From Leptodontidium sp. MPI-SDFR-AT-0119 (taxonomy: Eukaryota; Ascomycota; Leotiomycetes; Helotiales; Leptodontidiaceae), in the NCBI GenBank assembly GCA_020726505.1, contig JAHLEZ010000036.1, positions 471,458 to 535,457 of the forward strand: a DNA stretch of 64,000 nucleotides, in the 5' to 3' direction. The position numbers were made by a program, and so were the translations under genes. This document shows positions 35,266 to 47,788 of the stretch, one piece after another (position 1 is the stretch's first letter; every line of letters starts with the position of its first letter). The notes under the pieces were generated by a model. That model saw only the letters and a program-made list of their open reading frames with translations, was not told the origin of the DNA and searched no databases.

Positions 35266-38200
35266 TTAATTATAGAAATATAATAGATTTATATAATATA
35301 AGCTAAGGAATACTAGTATATGTCACATTTTGACTATTTGCATGCCTCACTCTTCTAAAGGCAGAGTGAGAGTAGGTTTATATACATGAGGGAGAGCTTC
35401 GAGAGCTTTCCATGTGTTGACAAATCAAGGCTTCTAGAGCCTTCGGCATTCACGTGACTCTTGGATCACATGAAATCCAACAGTATACACTTATTAAATA
35501 AACAAGCTAAAATAATAAATATATAACTCTATATAATTAGTTCTCTAAAATAATAAACGATTCGCTTTTAGACTTTATAATTAAGGAATTAAAGGGCAAG
35601 AGCGAACTAAGTATATAAAAGCTAGTTAATACACTTTAGCGCGACATAATACTGTCAAAATTGTCAGTCCTTACTACAGTAGTCACAAAATACAAAAAGG
35701 TTTTAAAAGAAGTATATAAGGGAAAAGTTAACGTTAACTAATAAATAAAGGACTTCTTAAAGGCTTATAAAAATACTAAAGCGTACGATATACTAGACAT
35801 TAAGGGCATTATAGTTCTAAAGAAGTAATTACGTACTATTATAGCTTATATATACCTTAACTAGGCAAATCTTATCCTTAGTACGGTTATATATAACAAC
35901 TAACTTAAAAAGGAGTATAGTTTTACTCTTAATAATTATATTTAAGTACTCCCTAATATAAACTAAGAGAATACTATATTTAAGAAGCTTAGGCGTCAAG
36001 GAAGGGGTAATAGTTAATACTTAACCCTTAAAGGAATAAATAATAAAGCGTCGGGCGTAAGCTCTAATAAATCTCGCTCTCGCGGCTAAAGTAACTTATA
36101 TTTATATAATAGAAATAATAAGCACTTCTTTAAGCCGCTTAAGTATTAGAGACTACGTTATATAATTAATAAAACGACTACTAAAGGCATAAAGTATATA
36201 CTAAATACTAACGAGGTAATTATAACTTATAAGAAGTTAGAGACTATAGACTTTAAGGAGCTTAAGGCTACGATAATTAAAGAAAGTTAAAAGTACGTTA
36301 TAGTAATTAAAATTACTAAAACTAATAGTACTAGCACCTCTAAACTTACTACTAATACTAAAACAGCTAATACTACTATATTTATAAGAAACAAAAATAA
36401 AGGCAAAGTTATATAAGAAAGGACAAGGAATATTAATATAGTTATACTTAACTTAAATCTCCTTAACGACATAATTTAAGACGACACTCTTAATATTAAT
36501 ATTTATAGTATTATAGAGTTTTAATACTACCCTCTATTAAATAACACTTTAGTTAATAACTACGGCGCGACTTACTTAGTTAATAGTATTAATAAACTAG
36601 TCCCTAGTAACTTTAAACGTACTATAAGAGAATTAGTTAACGCGGACACCTTAAGCTTACTAATTATTATAAGAAGTACACGTATCTTTAAAAACGCTAT
36701 ATATAAACCTATTAGACTATATATTAAGGACTTAACACTATCTAATGTGGCTGTTATAAAGGGGTTTAATATTAATATTATCTTAGAGAGCCTCCTCGCA
36801 CAGTCGGGGGTATAATACAATAATACTAATACGACTTTACGAGTAAGTAGTACTAAAGATAGCTATATAATAAGAAACTTATAGCGTAAGTAGAACCTTA
36901 TAATATTTAAATACAAGCCTATTGATAATTACTCGCGCTCTTTACAACTACGTGTATTTATAAAGACTTATAAATCTCTTATTATAATAATATACCTGAC
37001 AATTAATAAACGACTACACTTTCTTAAAAAGTATACCTTTTAATTAACTTATAGTTTCTTACGACCCTAGAGCGATATAACATAAATATAATACTTACAA
37101 GCTAGTCGCCTCGGCAGAATAGCCCTAGAAGCTCTTATAAAGTATGCCCGTAATGTCCAAATTAATAAAATCACAAGTATATAGTGTGAAAGTTATATTA
37201 TAATACACTTAAACTAATAGTTATTACGTAAAGAGTTAAATAATAAGTCTCCAAAACCTTTCTTTAGAGTCGTATAAGACTTATTTAATTACCTTATAGG
37301 CTATAATAGTACATATTAGCTATTAGTAATTAAAGACGAATAGAATAAAAAGCTTTTCGCATTTACACTTATAAGTAAAGCTAACAAGTTAGTTATAAAA
37401 GTACTTAAAGTATTTAAGACATAAACTAAACGTTAATATAGTTCAACTATATATAAAGTTAAATCTAATAACGACACGTCTGTAATTAACACAAGATACT
37501 AGACTTAATACGACTAATAGGCGTTAGACAATAGTATTAACTTAAAGCTTACTCTTATTTACACGTATAAGTTAAATAGAGGTATAAAAAGAGCTAATAA
37601 GGAGTTAATTACTAAGGCCTTAAAATAATAATAGGCGTTAATCTACTATTTAAACTATAGCTAAAGGCTGCTTTAACAGTTATATACCTTTATAATATGT
37701 CGCCACTAGTCAAGAGAGCTATATAATCGCTAAACAAAGTACTAAAGGCATAATTCAAATAGTATTTTTAATAACACGACTCATATATAATAAAGAGGTT
37801 GTTAGTCGATTTAAAACTTAACTAAAGTAATACTTTTACGTATAGCGCTAAAGCCTACGCGATAATTAAAGACTAATAAGCTCTCTATGACAAAAGAGGC
37901 TTTAAGGTTAACCTTAGGGGGTATATTAGATACTTAATTAACTATTATATAATTAATATATATAAAGTCTAAATACCCTAATTAAAGCGTGTAATATATA
38001 CCCGAAACGTTATTTTTAATAAGGTATAGTTCTATAGTAAGTAAGTAGTAGTCGACTAACTACTACTAATACTTAAATAAGTTATTAATATACTTATAGA
38101 GCTCAAGGCCGCTTAAGACGCCGAGTTAGCTATTAAACACGTAATAGACGAGTATACAGAGGCGAAAAACAGTACTAAATTAAATAAGCTACTATTTAAC

Positions 38201-39664
38201 TTAATAGAAGTCGACGAAGTTTTTATAGAGGTAATTTTATACGTAATTATTAAGGCGGGACTACTTGTTTCACGAGAGTACTAAAATAAAATAGTACTAT
38301 TAAATTCACGAATTAATATATTAAAGGATAATATAAAACTTAATAAAGATAATATAAAAGTTCTAATAATAATAAAAAGCCTAAGTATACTAAGATAAAC
38401 TCGAAGCTAAATATAACGAAACGAATATATTAAGCCTAAGAAGAGTGCCTTAAGTGTGAAATAACTACGTTAAATTAAGAGTACGTGTAAATTAATACCT
38501 TAAGTTATAATTTAAAGTAAAGTATAAGATAACTAAAGTTAATTATTAAATTAACTTAAAGTAACTAGTGTAAGTCTAAGAAGTATATTATAACACAAAA
38601 ACACTTTATCTAAAGAGGATTACGACGACGAGCTAAAGGGAAAATAATAATTACTCTTAGAAAACACACTATTAAAGATAATAATATAACCCTTATTAAA
38701 CGAAACTATGTCTTAAGAGACCTTAAATAAAGTATTATAAGTACTAAACTAAAGTTAACTATACCTTGTCACTTAAGTTTAATAGAGACGGCGAGTTAGA
38801 GAGATAATATAATTAAATAAATAGTTAAAGATTAAGCCGGGAGTATACTCCTTTATAATAAGGGAGCTCTTAAGCGCTAAGTCTATAAACTAAAAAGACA
38901 AGAACTATACGTAAATTGTATCTTTTATTACGACGTTCTAAAATAAAAACGTAACACGAGAAAATAATAAAGATTATAGAACTATATATACTATTTTTAT
39001 AACTATAATTAGTAGCGAAATAATTAAAGTATAAGAAACTATAAGCTCTAAAATAACACAATTATATTAAGTAAAGCTTCTAATAATACTAAAGTACTAA
39101 TAAAACTTAGACTAGTACTTGTGGGGAGAACGCTTCTGAGAGGACGTATATAAAGAGATAAAGAACCTCTAGGCTAAGAAATACTAATATATTATGCCTA
39201 AGGCAGACGCTAAAACGACGCTTATATTATTAAAATAAGTGTTTACTTATAAAGTTAATTTAGTTAGACAACTTATATATATTAAATTACGTATTATTAG
39301 TAGGAGTAACTTATAAGAGGATATTATTATATTCTCCACGTACGCCTTTATACTAGCGGCGAGGTCTTTTCGTGTTATAATAGCCTTAGCGGCCTAATTT
39401 AACTTAGAAGTTAAGTAATACGACGTCGTGAACGCTTTTATTAATATAAAACGAGACAAACGAAGTATACCCGTTTATTATTACTTTCTTAATAGTTTTA
39501 AGTAGCCCGGTATAGTTATAGAGATCGATAGAGCCCTATATAACTTACGCGACTCTTTAGCCCTATAATATAGTGACTTCTTAATTACACTCAAAAGCCT
39601 TAGTCTAGAGCTACTTATAAAAGAGCCTTATATATTTACAAACAATAAGCGTATAATATTTATA
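35266..39664 (+). pseudogene. CopA-1 gag, protease, integrase and RT start (decayed)
   Basis: gag resumes after GypA-1 and solo LTR-2 and aligns with the less mutated 63425-64000. A zinc-knuckle-like CGMNSKHFFKPLKC pattern lies near 36110-36150. A protease box N/D-YGATYLVNSINKLV (a D-x-G-A site, 36556-36600) follows. The integrase pre-domain and catalytic region lie between about 37080 and 37700 (RLAxLGxEALxxLxKYARN type, then ..DNDTSVINT.). RT begins near 39170 (ILLKXVFTYKVN..., then LAAQFNLEVKQYDVVNAFIN, near 39390). Stops are nearly all TAA/TAG. It ends at the TA where TcA-2 inserted. Minus-strand open stretches here (36287-36472, 36572-36820, 38870-39061) are shadows. Confidence 0.8.
35321..35482. 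mobile_element. Solo LTR-2 in CopA-1, unmutated
   Basis: 162 bp, TGTCACATTTTGACTATTTG...GAAATCCAACA, with a 5 bp duplication GTATA (35316-35320 and 35483-35487). The empty site is seen in the second CopA copy (...GTACACACTT near 55940). It shows no sign of the C-to-T decay around it. It contains the complementary pair GAGAGCTTC/GAGAGCTTTC and a CACGTGA. No longer element of this family is present. Confidence 0.88.
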
Positions 39665-42600
39665 TAGTACGACCGCTTCAAACACGACAATTTTTGAGAC
39701 TTTAAAAAAGTGGAGTTTTTTTTTATGAAAAGTTGCGCCTTTATATATAACGATATTTCGATTATTTACTTTTTTTATTTTATTAACTAAAAAAAAAGTT
39801 ATACCTTAATATAAATAAAAAAAAGACTTTTTTAAAAATTTAGTCCCTAAATTTTAGTAACGATATAACTCTAGTAAACTAAGCCCGATTTGGACAAAAG
39901 TGGGTCCATTAGAACGCTAGCAATTAGTTCTATAAGATGTATTAGACAGATTCTAATAATGTGGAGGTTTAATAGTTTATTATTTTTGAAGTTCTTAGCC
40001 TTAATTACTAAGCGAGCTGAAATATCTCTAATTCTAACGTTAATTCTAAGTTAATTTCTCTTATTATTCTTACTACTACAATAACTACTCGACTACTACG
40101 TCAAAATGCCTCCGTCAAAGCGTAATAGAGGCGCTACTCTCGCTAAATTACCTCCTAGATCGCCTATTCGACTAATCACAAAGCGACTTCGCTAACAAAC
40201 ACCTAAAGCCTCTAGTTCTTTACCTTTGCCGTTACGCCCTATAAAAGCTATTACTACCTCTACGCCTACTACTTTTAATAGTAGTCAAATTGACGAATCA
40301 GAGTTCGAGGAAGAAAGACTAGCTCAAGTGATTAGCGAATTAGAGAGTAAAGAAAGTGAAGAAGAAGAAGAAGATAATATTACTCGCGCTAACGAGTATT
40401 TAGATTAAGATCTTAAAGAGCTAGGCCTAGATAGGCTAGACAGGGAGGAGATTGACTAATTAGATATTGAGAATAAGATAAGCGAAGAGTTTAAAACCTC
40501 TAAGTTATTTAATTAGTCAATAATTAACTCAGAAGGTAAATAGAGTTTACCTTCTAAGAAAGTAATTAATACGCTAGCTCTTAGTAAGTTATTTTTTTTA
40601 ATTTATTAATTTAGTAATTTTATAACTAACTTTTTAAATAGCTTTAAGAGGTCCTATAAAGAGTAAACTACTCTCTTTTAAAGAGCAATCTTCGACAACT
40701 CGTAAACGAGCGAGAGCGACTAAAAGAGAGTTAATTCGACAAAAATCACTTTAAAACCTTCCTCTACGTCTTTAGTTATTAAGACTACAACTCAACAACC
40801 TCTTTCGGCTTTTTTTAAGCCAAAACCTCCGCTTATACTTTCACCGCCTTCACCGCCTTCACTTATTTAAGAAGAAGATATATTTAATTCAGAAGACGAA
40901 TATATATTTAATTTAGAAAGCGAAGATTCAGAATTCGAGGCTTTATTAGAGGCCGAATTTGAGGCTAAAGATAACTCTATTGAGTTAGACGATTTGAACA
41001 ATATCGAGTTTATTAATAATAGTCGAAGTGAGCTTTTATTAGACTTACTTATAAGAGAAACAGTCAACGTCACGTCTAAGTTACCTTTTAAGTTACTAAC
41101 TTATCGAGAGGTCTTAGAACTAATTAAGAAGCAACTTCTTAATAAGAATCTTAACCTCCTCCCTCGCGTACGCTTTGAATATTCGCTTATTTAGTAATAC
41201 CTTCAAAACCTCTTAAAAAAGAGCCTTAGGAGAGGTCGAATCGAAGCCTCTTTACTTATAGCCGAAAGTAATCACCTTACTAGCGACGGAAAAACTCTTA
41301 CCCGCAAAATTAGAGCGTTATTCCTTTATTATTACACTTATAGGTCTTTACTTATAGGTCTTTACTTATAGAAACTAGAGGAGGTAAGCGAGAAAATCGG
41401 TCTTATTTAGACAACGAAGACGTCTTTCGAGCTTATAGAGCTTAGTTATTAGCTCAAAAGCTCGCTACAGTCACTCCTAAGGGCTTTCGACACGCTCTTA
41501 ATACAGAAATTATACCTCGTTTACTTACTAGCGCAATAAAGGTTAATAAGCCTCTCCTTAGACTTACTACTAGTACACGGAAAAACCCCGGTAAAAAGCC
41601 AAAGGAATAGAAGCTTCTTGGTAAAACAGTTACTTATAAGTGGTTAAATCGTCTTAGTTTTTACGCTATTAAAGAAAAGAAAGGAGTCTATATAGACGGC
41701 CACGAAAGAGAAGACGTTATTTAATATCGTTAAAAGGTTAGTTATATTTTATCTCTTGTTATTTATTTGTTTTATTTACTAATTAATTTAAAAGGAATTT
41801 CTCTTGTAAATGGCTTACTATTAATCCCTTACTACTAATTACGAAGAAGACGCTAATAGCGTTTTATAACTTATTACACTTAACCTACCCTTTAGTAAAA
41901 AAGAGCACGTTATTTACTATTACGACAAGAGTTACTTTTACACTAAAGAGTATTCGAAGCGAATTTGGCTTAACGAAAATCAACAAAAAATGCCTTCGAA
42001 AAGCAAAGGAGGTTTAATTTATTACTCTAACTTTATAAGTCTTAAAGGAAGGCTTGTGATTAGTCAAAAAGACGCTCGGAAAATCATTTATCCCGGTGTA
42101 TTACAAAAAACGCTTTATTAAGATACACAACAACTACTTAAGCAAGTAAAAGCCGCTATTAATATATTCGAAGAAAAGCACCTTAATAAAGTAGCTGTCT
42201 TTGTATTCGACTAATCAAGTGCTTACGTTAGTAAGGGAAATAGAGCTTTAAACGCTTTTGCAATAAATCTTAGCGAAGGAGGAGCTCCTTTACCTCAAAA
42301 AGTAAGTTATTTCTTCTTTTATTTTAATAATTTACTAATTTAATTTCAAATACTATTTTTCCTCTTAATATTTTTAAGGCTAAAAAAGCTCGTGGATTAG
42401 TTAGTACTATTTAAGAGCTTAATTACAAGGTCGAGAAGACTATTAAGGTTGAAATTCCTAGTAAAAAAAAGAGAGTCTTAAAGACTATTATCAAAGAAGT
42501 CCCAAAAGGACTAAAATAGATTTTAGCTAAAAGAGGCTATTTACTTATTAATAAGTACTCTTTTTTAATTAAATAATATACTAATATTTTATAAGCAAAA

Positions 42601-43990
42601 AACTACTTATTACTAAGTGTACAAGTGAAGCCAAAAAGAGGTATAAAAACCTTCTTTTTTAGCCTCTAACTAAACAAGCTACTTGTTATTTAGCAAGGAT
42701 TTTAGTTAATTATAAGGACTTTTTCGAGCAAAAGTCGGCTTTAGAAGAGCTTCTTTTAGCGAGAGGCCATAAGTGCTTATTTCTACTGAAATTCCACTGC
42801 GAGTTAAACCTAATTAAGATAAATTAGGCCTATTATAAAAACCTCTATAGGCAGGTTTAGAAGACTACCTTTAACGACGTAAGTACTTCTCACACTTAGC
42901 TTACCCTATTATACTTGGCCTACCCTTTATGTTATATTTAATTAATTAATTTTTTTTCTAGGCTCGACAAGCTGCTTTTAAAGCACTTAATTCTTGTCCT
43001 CTTAATACTATTCGAAGGTTTATTAATCGAGCTTCTCGGTTTATAGACGCTTACCGAAAAGGGCTTAGCGTCAAATAAGCTGCTTAGTGTGTAAAAAAAC
43101 AAAGTGGCCATAGGTCTATTTCAGAGAAGTAGATGAAAGAGTTTGATATTATACTAAAAGGAAATCCAGTAAAAATAGACGAGCTCGCTTAATTTCATTA
43201 GTTAGATTCTGTATTTATTTACTAGCGCGGTAGTTAGCTTAGCAGTTGTGAAAGTGCTTTATAAAGAATAATAATCAGAATTAGAGTCTAATATTTAATA
43301 TCGTATTCTCGGCTAATAGAAAATCGCCGGCTATTAGTAAAATCACCCGAAACGACTAAGTTAATATAATTATAAATAAAGCTCTTTAATATCAAATAAT
43401 AACTTATAGATAATATTCGCTTGATTTACTATAATAATTAAGTGATGGCGTCGAGATATACACGCAGAATTATTGATATTTTAAGAATAAAGAAGACTTT
43501 TAAGCTATAGAATAGCCGAATTACGCTAATTACTAAGTATTAGTCCTTATATATTAATTATTAAAGTGTAATAAGTATAGAGTATTAATATATAAGTTAA
43601 ATTGTATAATAAATATTAAAATAATAATTTTTAAACTTTTTAATTATTTAGAAAAATTAAAGAATTAAAATAAAGTAAGTCTTGATAATAATTATAAAGT
43701 TTTTTTCTTATTAAAAGCTCTATTATACTTCGAATATTCCTTAAGTAAAAAAATATTTCGGAAATATTTATATATTAATTTTAAAAAAATATATTTAAAA
43801 AAATAAAAAAAGTAAAAAAAATTTAGTCCTACCAAGACTTTTGTTTTTAAATATAAATATCTCACCGCTAGCCCAATCAGGACAAAAGTGGGTCTATTAT
43901 AATGCTAGCAGTCAGGCGGAAATCTTAGGTTAAATAGAATTTTAATAACTAATACTTTTTAAAATTGTCGTGTTTGAAGCGGTCGTACTG
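39665..43990 (+). mobile_element. TcA-2: second TcA DNA transposon, decayed
   Basis: 30 bp inverted repeats: TAGTACGACCGCTTCAAACA at 39665 (first base C-to-T) and its complement with CAGTACG at 43961-43990. TA flanks both ends (39663-39664, 43991-43992). It has the same gene structure as TcA-1 in opposite orientation, 4326 bp. It inserted in the CopA RT just upstream of the active-site codons. Confidence 0.93.
40106..43192 (+). pseudogene. TcA-2 DDE transposase (decayed)
   Basis: The ATG is at 40106-40108 (MPPSKRNRGATLAKL) and the end TAA at 43190-43192 after ELA. It aligns with TcA-1 throughout, including the acidic/Ser-rich N-terminus (40226-40408), the TYREVL.LIKKQL block (41095-41190), the HEREDVI region (41700), MPSKSKGGLIYYSNFISLKG (41990-42060), the second Asp (VFVFD before SSAY, near 42215) and the NLIKI region replacing NPIE (near 42810). 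The catalytic Glu codon there has become Lys (GAG to AAG/AAA type). A 14 bp tandem duplication at 41336-41363 shifts the frame. Many TAA/TAG stops. Introns sit at the same places as in TcA-1. Confidence 0.82.
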
Positions 43991-44042
43991 TAGCCTCTTA
44001 CGTAAACGATATATAAGTATTATATTATAAGTTAAACCTCGC
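43991..44042 (+). pseudogene. CopA-1 RT remnant with the active-site codons
   Basis: The 50 bp island between TcA-2 and the small LTR element reads ASYVNDI, the copia YVDD box with Asp turned to Asn (43999-44010), and ends in the CTCGC duplication. It joins 39664 to 45832. Confidence 0.75.
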
Positions 44043-44213
44043 TGTTACGACAGGTATGCTTCGGCTAGGGTTCAGCTAGGTTAGGGGTCCGGAACAGGTC
44101 CGACTCCCCTCCGACTCCCTATATATATAGCTCCCTCCTATAAAGTAGCTCTATAGTTTTATATTCTAAGTGTTAAGTCAACCTTCTACGTCCAAGGCTC
44201 TTATGTCGTTATA
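44043..44213 (+). repeat. TRIM-1 5' LTR
   Basis: 171 bp; contains CTCCCTATATATATAGCTCC, a TATA-like box about 80 bp in (44117-44130). The ORF 44170-44385 starting inside it is not supported as a gene. Confidence 0.9.
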
Positions 44214-45660
44214 TTATATAAAACTCCTTTATGTGCGTCTAGAGTATTTACTACTATTGCTATTGTCCTTCTATTACTCGATTAGATTAGAGTCGTTAAT
44301 TTTATCGTCGATACCACTTACTTTTACTCTCTATACACATTCCCACTTATATACGATTCCTCTGTATCTGGCCTGTTACCTCTAATATTATATAACACTT
44401 CCGAATTAAACCTTCCTCCTTGATTTGATTTCTTTCTTTTACTATAGACTTCTAATAATAACTATAAGCTCTCCGCTAATAATTCACTAACGAGCTCGCT
44501 TATAAGGACTTTCAAATCGATACTCTCTCTTTAATAATCACTTTTTTATAAAGCTCATTAACTCCGCTTTAAGAGTAAGTCTAAGCGCGATTAAAAGTAA
44601 TTCTCAAGAGACTTAAGCGTCGGCTCTCGGATTCTCTAAAGTTTAACGGCACTTAATTACACTATAATACTTAACTAACGCAGCTTTAGCTTGTGTTTAG
44701 TGTCGATAGCAAAGCAATTAGCGATTTACAAGCTTAATTTACTTTTATATACTTATAGCTTAATTCTAGACTAATTGCCCTTTACTTAAAGCTCCTTAAA
44801 TACACTAACTTCACGAATACGTATAATTATCATTTGATCTTAAATTAACTTAATAAGTATAATGGAGTCGAAAATAAGGTTTAGCGAGCTAAAGTAAAGC
44901 TCTATAAGTTAGCTTAAACTAGTAGTTTCTACGGGTTCTTGATTTCCTTTAAAGTAATACTTAGTGAAGTAAGAGGCTAGAATTAAGATAATAAGAGGAA
45001 AATTAATACTTTATAGCTATACCTTTCTAAGTACTTTAAGCGTAAGCTTTAAGAGCACGACGTGTTAAGTACGACACTTTTAAAGTATCTTGAGTTCGTC
45101 TCTCTTTATAAGAAGTACACATCGTAATCAACTTTCCTTACGGCTATATATACTCCCGGTAACTCCTCTGGAATAAGTCTGACTTAACACCGCTCTTTAT
45201 ATAACCCTTAAAAGGCCGATAAAATAGACCTCTTTATAATTAACTTTATTAACGTAACTTCTCGCTCCTTTTCCTTTATAAGTGTTAATCGTTCCCGTTA
45301 CTTCTAATATAGATTAATTAATTACTACGTCTCTGTTTATCTAGTACCTCTACCGCGTTTTAAATCTCCGTAAGAGTTAGTCTAAATATAAATAATTTAG
45401 CCCTGAGTTTAATTTTAGTCAGTTTAAGTTAATCGTATAATTTCTAAGAATATTATACACTCTTCTTAGCTACTAACTCATATAAAACGTCAACTTATAA
45501 ATAATATAGACAGACAATTATTAAGCTTAAAGAGAGAGGTTAATATTATAGGAGTTGATATTATATTTAAGACGCTTCTTAAATATAAGTATAAAAATAG
45601 TATTAAATTAGAATAAGAGTGAGAAACACGAGGACGAGCTTCGGCTTCCTAGGGGGGTAG
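44214..45660 (+). pseudogene. TRIM-1 interior, gag-like remnant
   Basis: The plus-strand frame, stops ignored, reads like a gypsy gag capsid (SDS.KFNGT...HYNT.L..L.LVFSVDSKAIS, 44620-44720; later YFKRKLQEHDVLSTTLLKYLE, 45030-45090). No protease, RT or integrase motif. It would depend on another element's enzymes. Confidence 0.6.
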
Positions 45661-45831
45661 TGTTACGACAGGTATACTTCGGCTAAGGTTCAGCTAAGTC
45701 AGGGGTCTAGAATAGGTCTAACTCCCCTCCGACTCCCTATATATATGGCTCCCTCCTATAGAGTAGCTCTGTAGTTTTATATTCTAAGTGTTAAGTCAAC
45801 CTTCTACGTCCAAGGCTCTTGTGTCGTTACA
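45661..45831 (+). repeat. TRIM-1 3' LTR
   Basis: 171 bp, partner of 44043-44213. Confidence 0.9.
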
Positions 45832-46929
45832 CTCGCTATAGCGGCCAAAATTACTAATTGCCTTAGTAAAGCTTACGAGTTAACTATAATAGGCGATATA
45901 GAGTGGTTTTTAGGGGTGTAAATTATATAAGACAGACATACGAAAATAGTTACGTTAGTCTACGACACGTATATAAAGAAGGTAGCCCGAAAATTTAGCT
46001 TAATAAATAGTAACTACTTAAGTACCCCTCTATTATATTACGACTTAATTAAAAACGCTAATAAAGCGACGAAGGCATAAATTAAGAAGTACTAAGAAAA
46101 GGTCGGATCTGTCTTATATACGGCTATTATAATTAGACTAGACGTAACTTTTATAACTTTCTAGTTGTTGTAATTCTTAATGAACTTAAGCTAAAAGTAC
46201 TTATAAGCTGTCGATTAAATAATACGTTACTTATTTAATACACACTTATTAAGGATTATTTATAGTTATTAATAGTACGAAACGTAACTTATAATAATGT
46301 ATAATGCCTCTTTTGTAAATAATTTAAAAACTAAGTGTTCTTTATAAAGGCTTATTATTTTTTTATTCGGGGGTATTATACTATAAAAAGTATTTAAGTA
46401 GGGCATAATTACTAACTCGACTATAAAAGCTAAGTATTTAGGAGTAAATCGAACTATAAAGGAGGTTATAACACTATAGAAGCTCTTTAGAGAAATATAC
46501 CTTAATATAAAGTGCCCTTAGAATATCTTTTATAACAATTAATAGACGATTAGGCTTATAGTTAAAGAGAATTAATATATATTAACTAAGCTTAGGCACG
46601 TTAATATTTAGAATATATAATTACGCTAAGAGTACTAAAAAGGCTGTTTTAAGATTACGTATTTGCTTAGTAGTAAGATATACGCTAATAGCCTTATTAA
46701 AAACCTCCCACGCTAGAAGTTTAAGACCTTCTTAGTACTACTTAACTTATAAGATACTAAGGTGTTAGTAAAAGAGCTTAATTAAAGCTTATACTTTACT
46801 ATAAAACATACTCTTTTGTTTTCCTTTGTATTTTTTAAGGTAACATAGTCACTTTAAGTATAATCTTTTTAAGTTATTAAGGGCAAGAATTTTATTCCGG
46901 CCAAAGCTATAATTAAACTAACTTAAACT
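45832..46929 (+). pseudogene. CopA-1 RT end and RNase H (decayed)
   Basis: The frame resumes after the CTCGC duplication: NCLSKAYELTIIGDIEWFLG (45858-45918), the copia RT 'GD.E.FLGV' block. Then TLVYDTYIKKVARKF and LDVTFITF, and the RNase H end LTKLRHVNIQN...LRQEYQKGCFKITYLLSSKI (46580-46680), the copia RNase H C-terminal pattern. It ends at AAACT (46925-46929), the CopB target. Confidence 0.8.
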
Positions 46930-47187
46930 TATAAGAATACTAACCATATGCGAGCCTAATAACCGATGCGAGCCTTTGATACAAAGCTAATAACCGATGC
47001 GAGCCTTTGATATAAAGCTAATAACTTGATATAAAGCTAATAACCGATGCGAGCCTTTAATACAAAGCTAGTAACTTAATACAAAGCTAATAACCGATGC
47101 GAAAGCTTAGTACTCAAAGTAGTTATATAGACCTAGAAATGCCCCCCTTAATAGAATCATCATTCACACTATTATTCTCTATTTTCA
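46930..47187 (+). repeat. CopB 5' LTR with internal tandem repeats
   Basis: 258 bp. It contains repeats of a unit like AATAACCGATGCGAGCCTTT followed by GATACAAAGCTAATAACTT, fewer copies than in the 3' LTR. Confidence 0.9.
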
Positions 47188-47379
47188 AGTTATAAGCCTC
47201 CGACAGCACCTCCTCTTATTTCACCTCAATTCAATAGATTAAGAGCTTGCTCTTTACTTAAATCATTCTCATATACTTCGTTACAACCTCATTTTGTTTG
47301 TATTTGAGTTTTATCGACTGGCTCGACAAGAACTCTTCTCTTACACACTATACCTTCTGGACCCTCAAAATACTCTATA

Positions 47380-47563
47380 AACTCCATACCTACGGCTTCA
47401 TACCTCATACCTACGGCTCTATACCTCCATACCTCCATACCTCATAACTACGGCATAACTCCATAACTACGTCATACCTCCATACCTCATACCTACGGCT
47501 CCATACCTCTATACCTACGCCATACCTCCGGCATATCTCCGGCATACTTCCATACCTCTGATT
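47380..47563. repeat. Minisatellite CATACCTC / CATACCTACGGCT in CopB leader
   Basis: About 180 bp of imperfect tandem units built from CATACCTC, CATACCTACGGC and CATAACTACG between the LTR and gag. It is unlike the rest of the window in base composition. Confidence 0.85.
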
Positions 47564-47788
47564 TATTAGTTAGTCTAATAAAAGGATTTTTCACTCAAAT
47601 ACAACACTTGAAAATTTCTTAATCAATAACAAGTATTTTACCTTATAACTTAGAATATATATAATCCACATAATCAATAACTAATATCAAAAAACTTAGA
47701 CTTTCTTAAATAACTCAAATTCTCAAAATCTCAAGTTAAGTTAATATCTTCAAAAACTCTTTGAAAAATAACTAATAAAATAAACAGA

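Larger units (their letters stand above)
44043..45831 (+). mobile_element. TRIM-1: small gag-only LTR retrotransposon
   Basis: LTRs of 171 bp (44043-44213 and 45661-45831, TGTTACGACAGG...GTCGTTACA) with a perfect duplication CTCGC (44038-44042 and 45832-45836). The polypurine tract AGGGGGGTAG precedes the right LTR, so the element is plus-oriented. The interior is only 1447 bp, far too short for pol. Confidence 0.92.

Noticed and set aside
36287..36820. Two hydrophobic minus-strand ORFs resembling membrane proteins
   Set aside because: Antisense of the RIP-decayed CopA gag/protease; C-to-T decay on the sense strand removes stops on the antisense strand and gives Leu/Ile-rich translations.
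40867..41073. Ser/Asn-rich minus-strand ORF
   Set aside because: Antisense shadow of the acidic N-terminal exon of the TcA-2 transposase.
44170..44385. 71-codon ORF starting inside the TRIM-1 5' LTR
   Set aside because: Begins in the LTR and is hydrophobic low-complexity; the gag-like frame lies further downstream.
47380..47563. Possible CRISPR array
   Set aside because: Units are short, contiguous and imperfect with no unique spacers; it is a minisatellite in a retrotransposon leader of a eukaryote-like locus.
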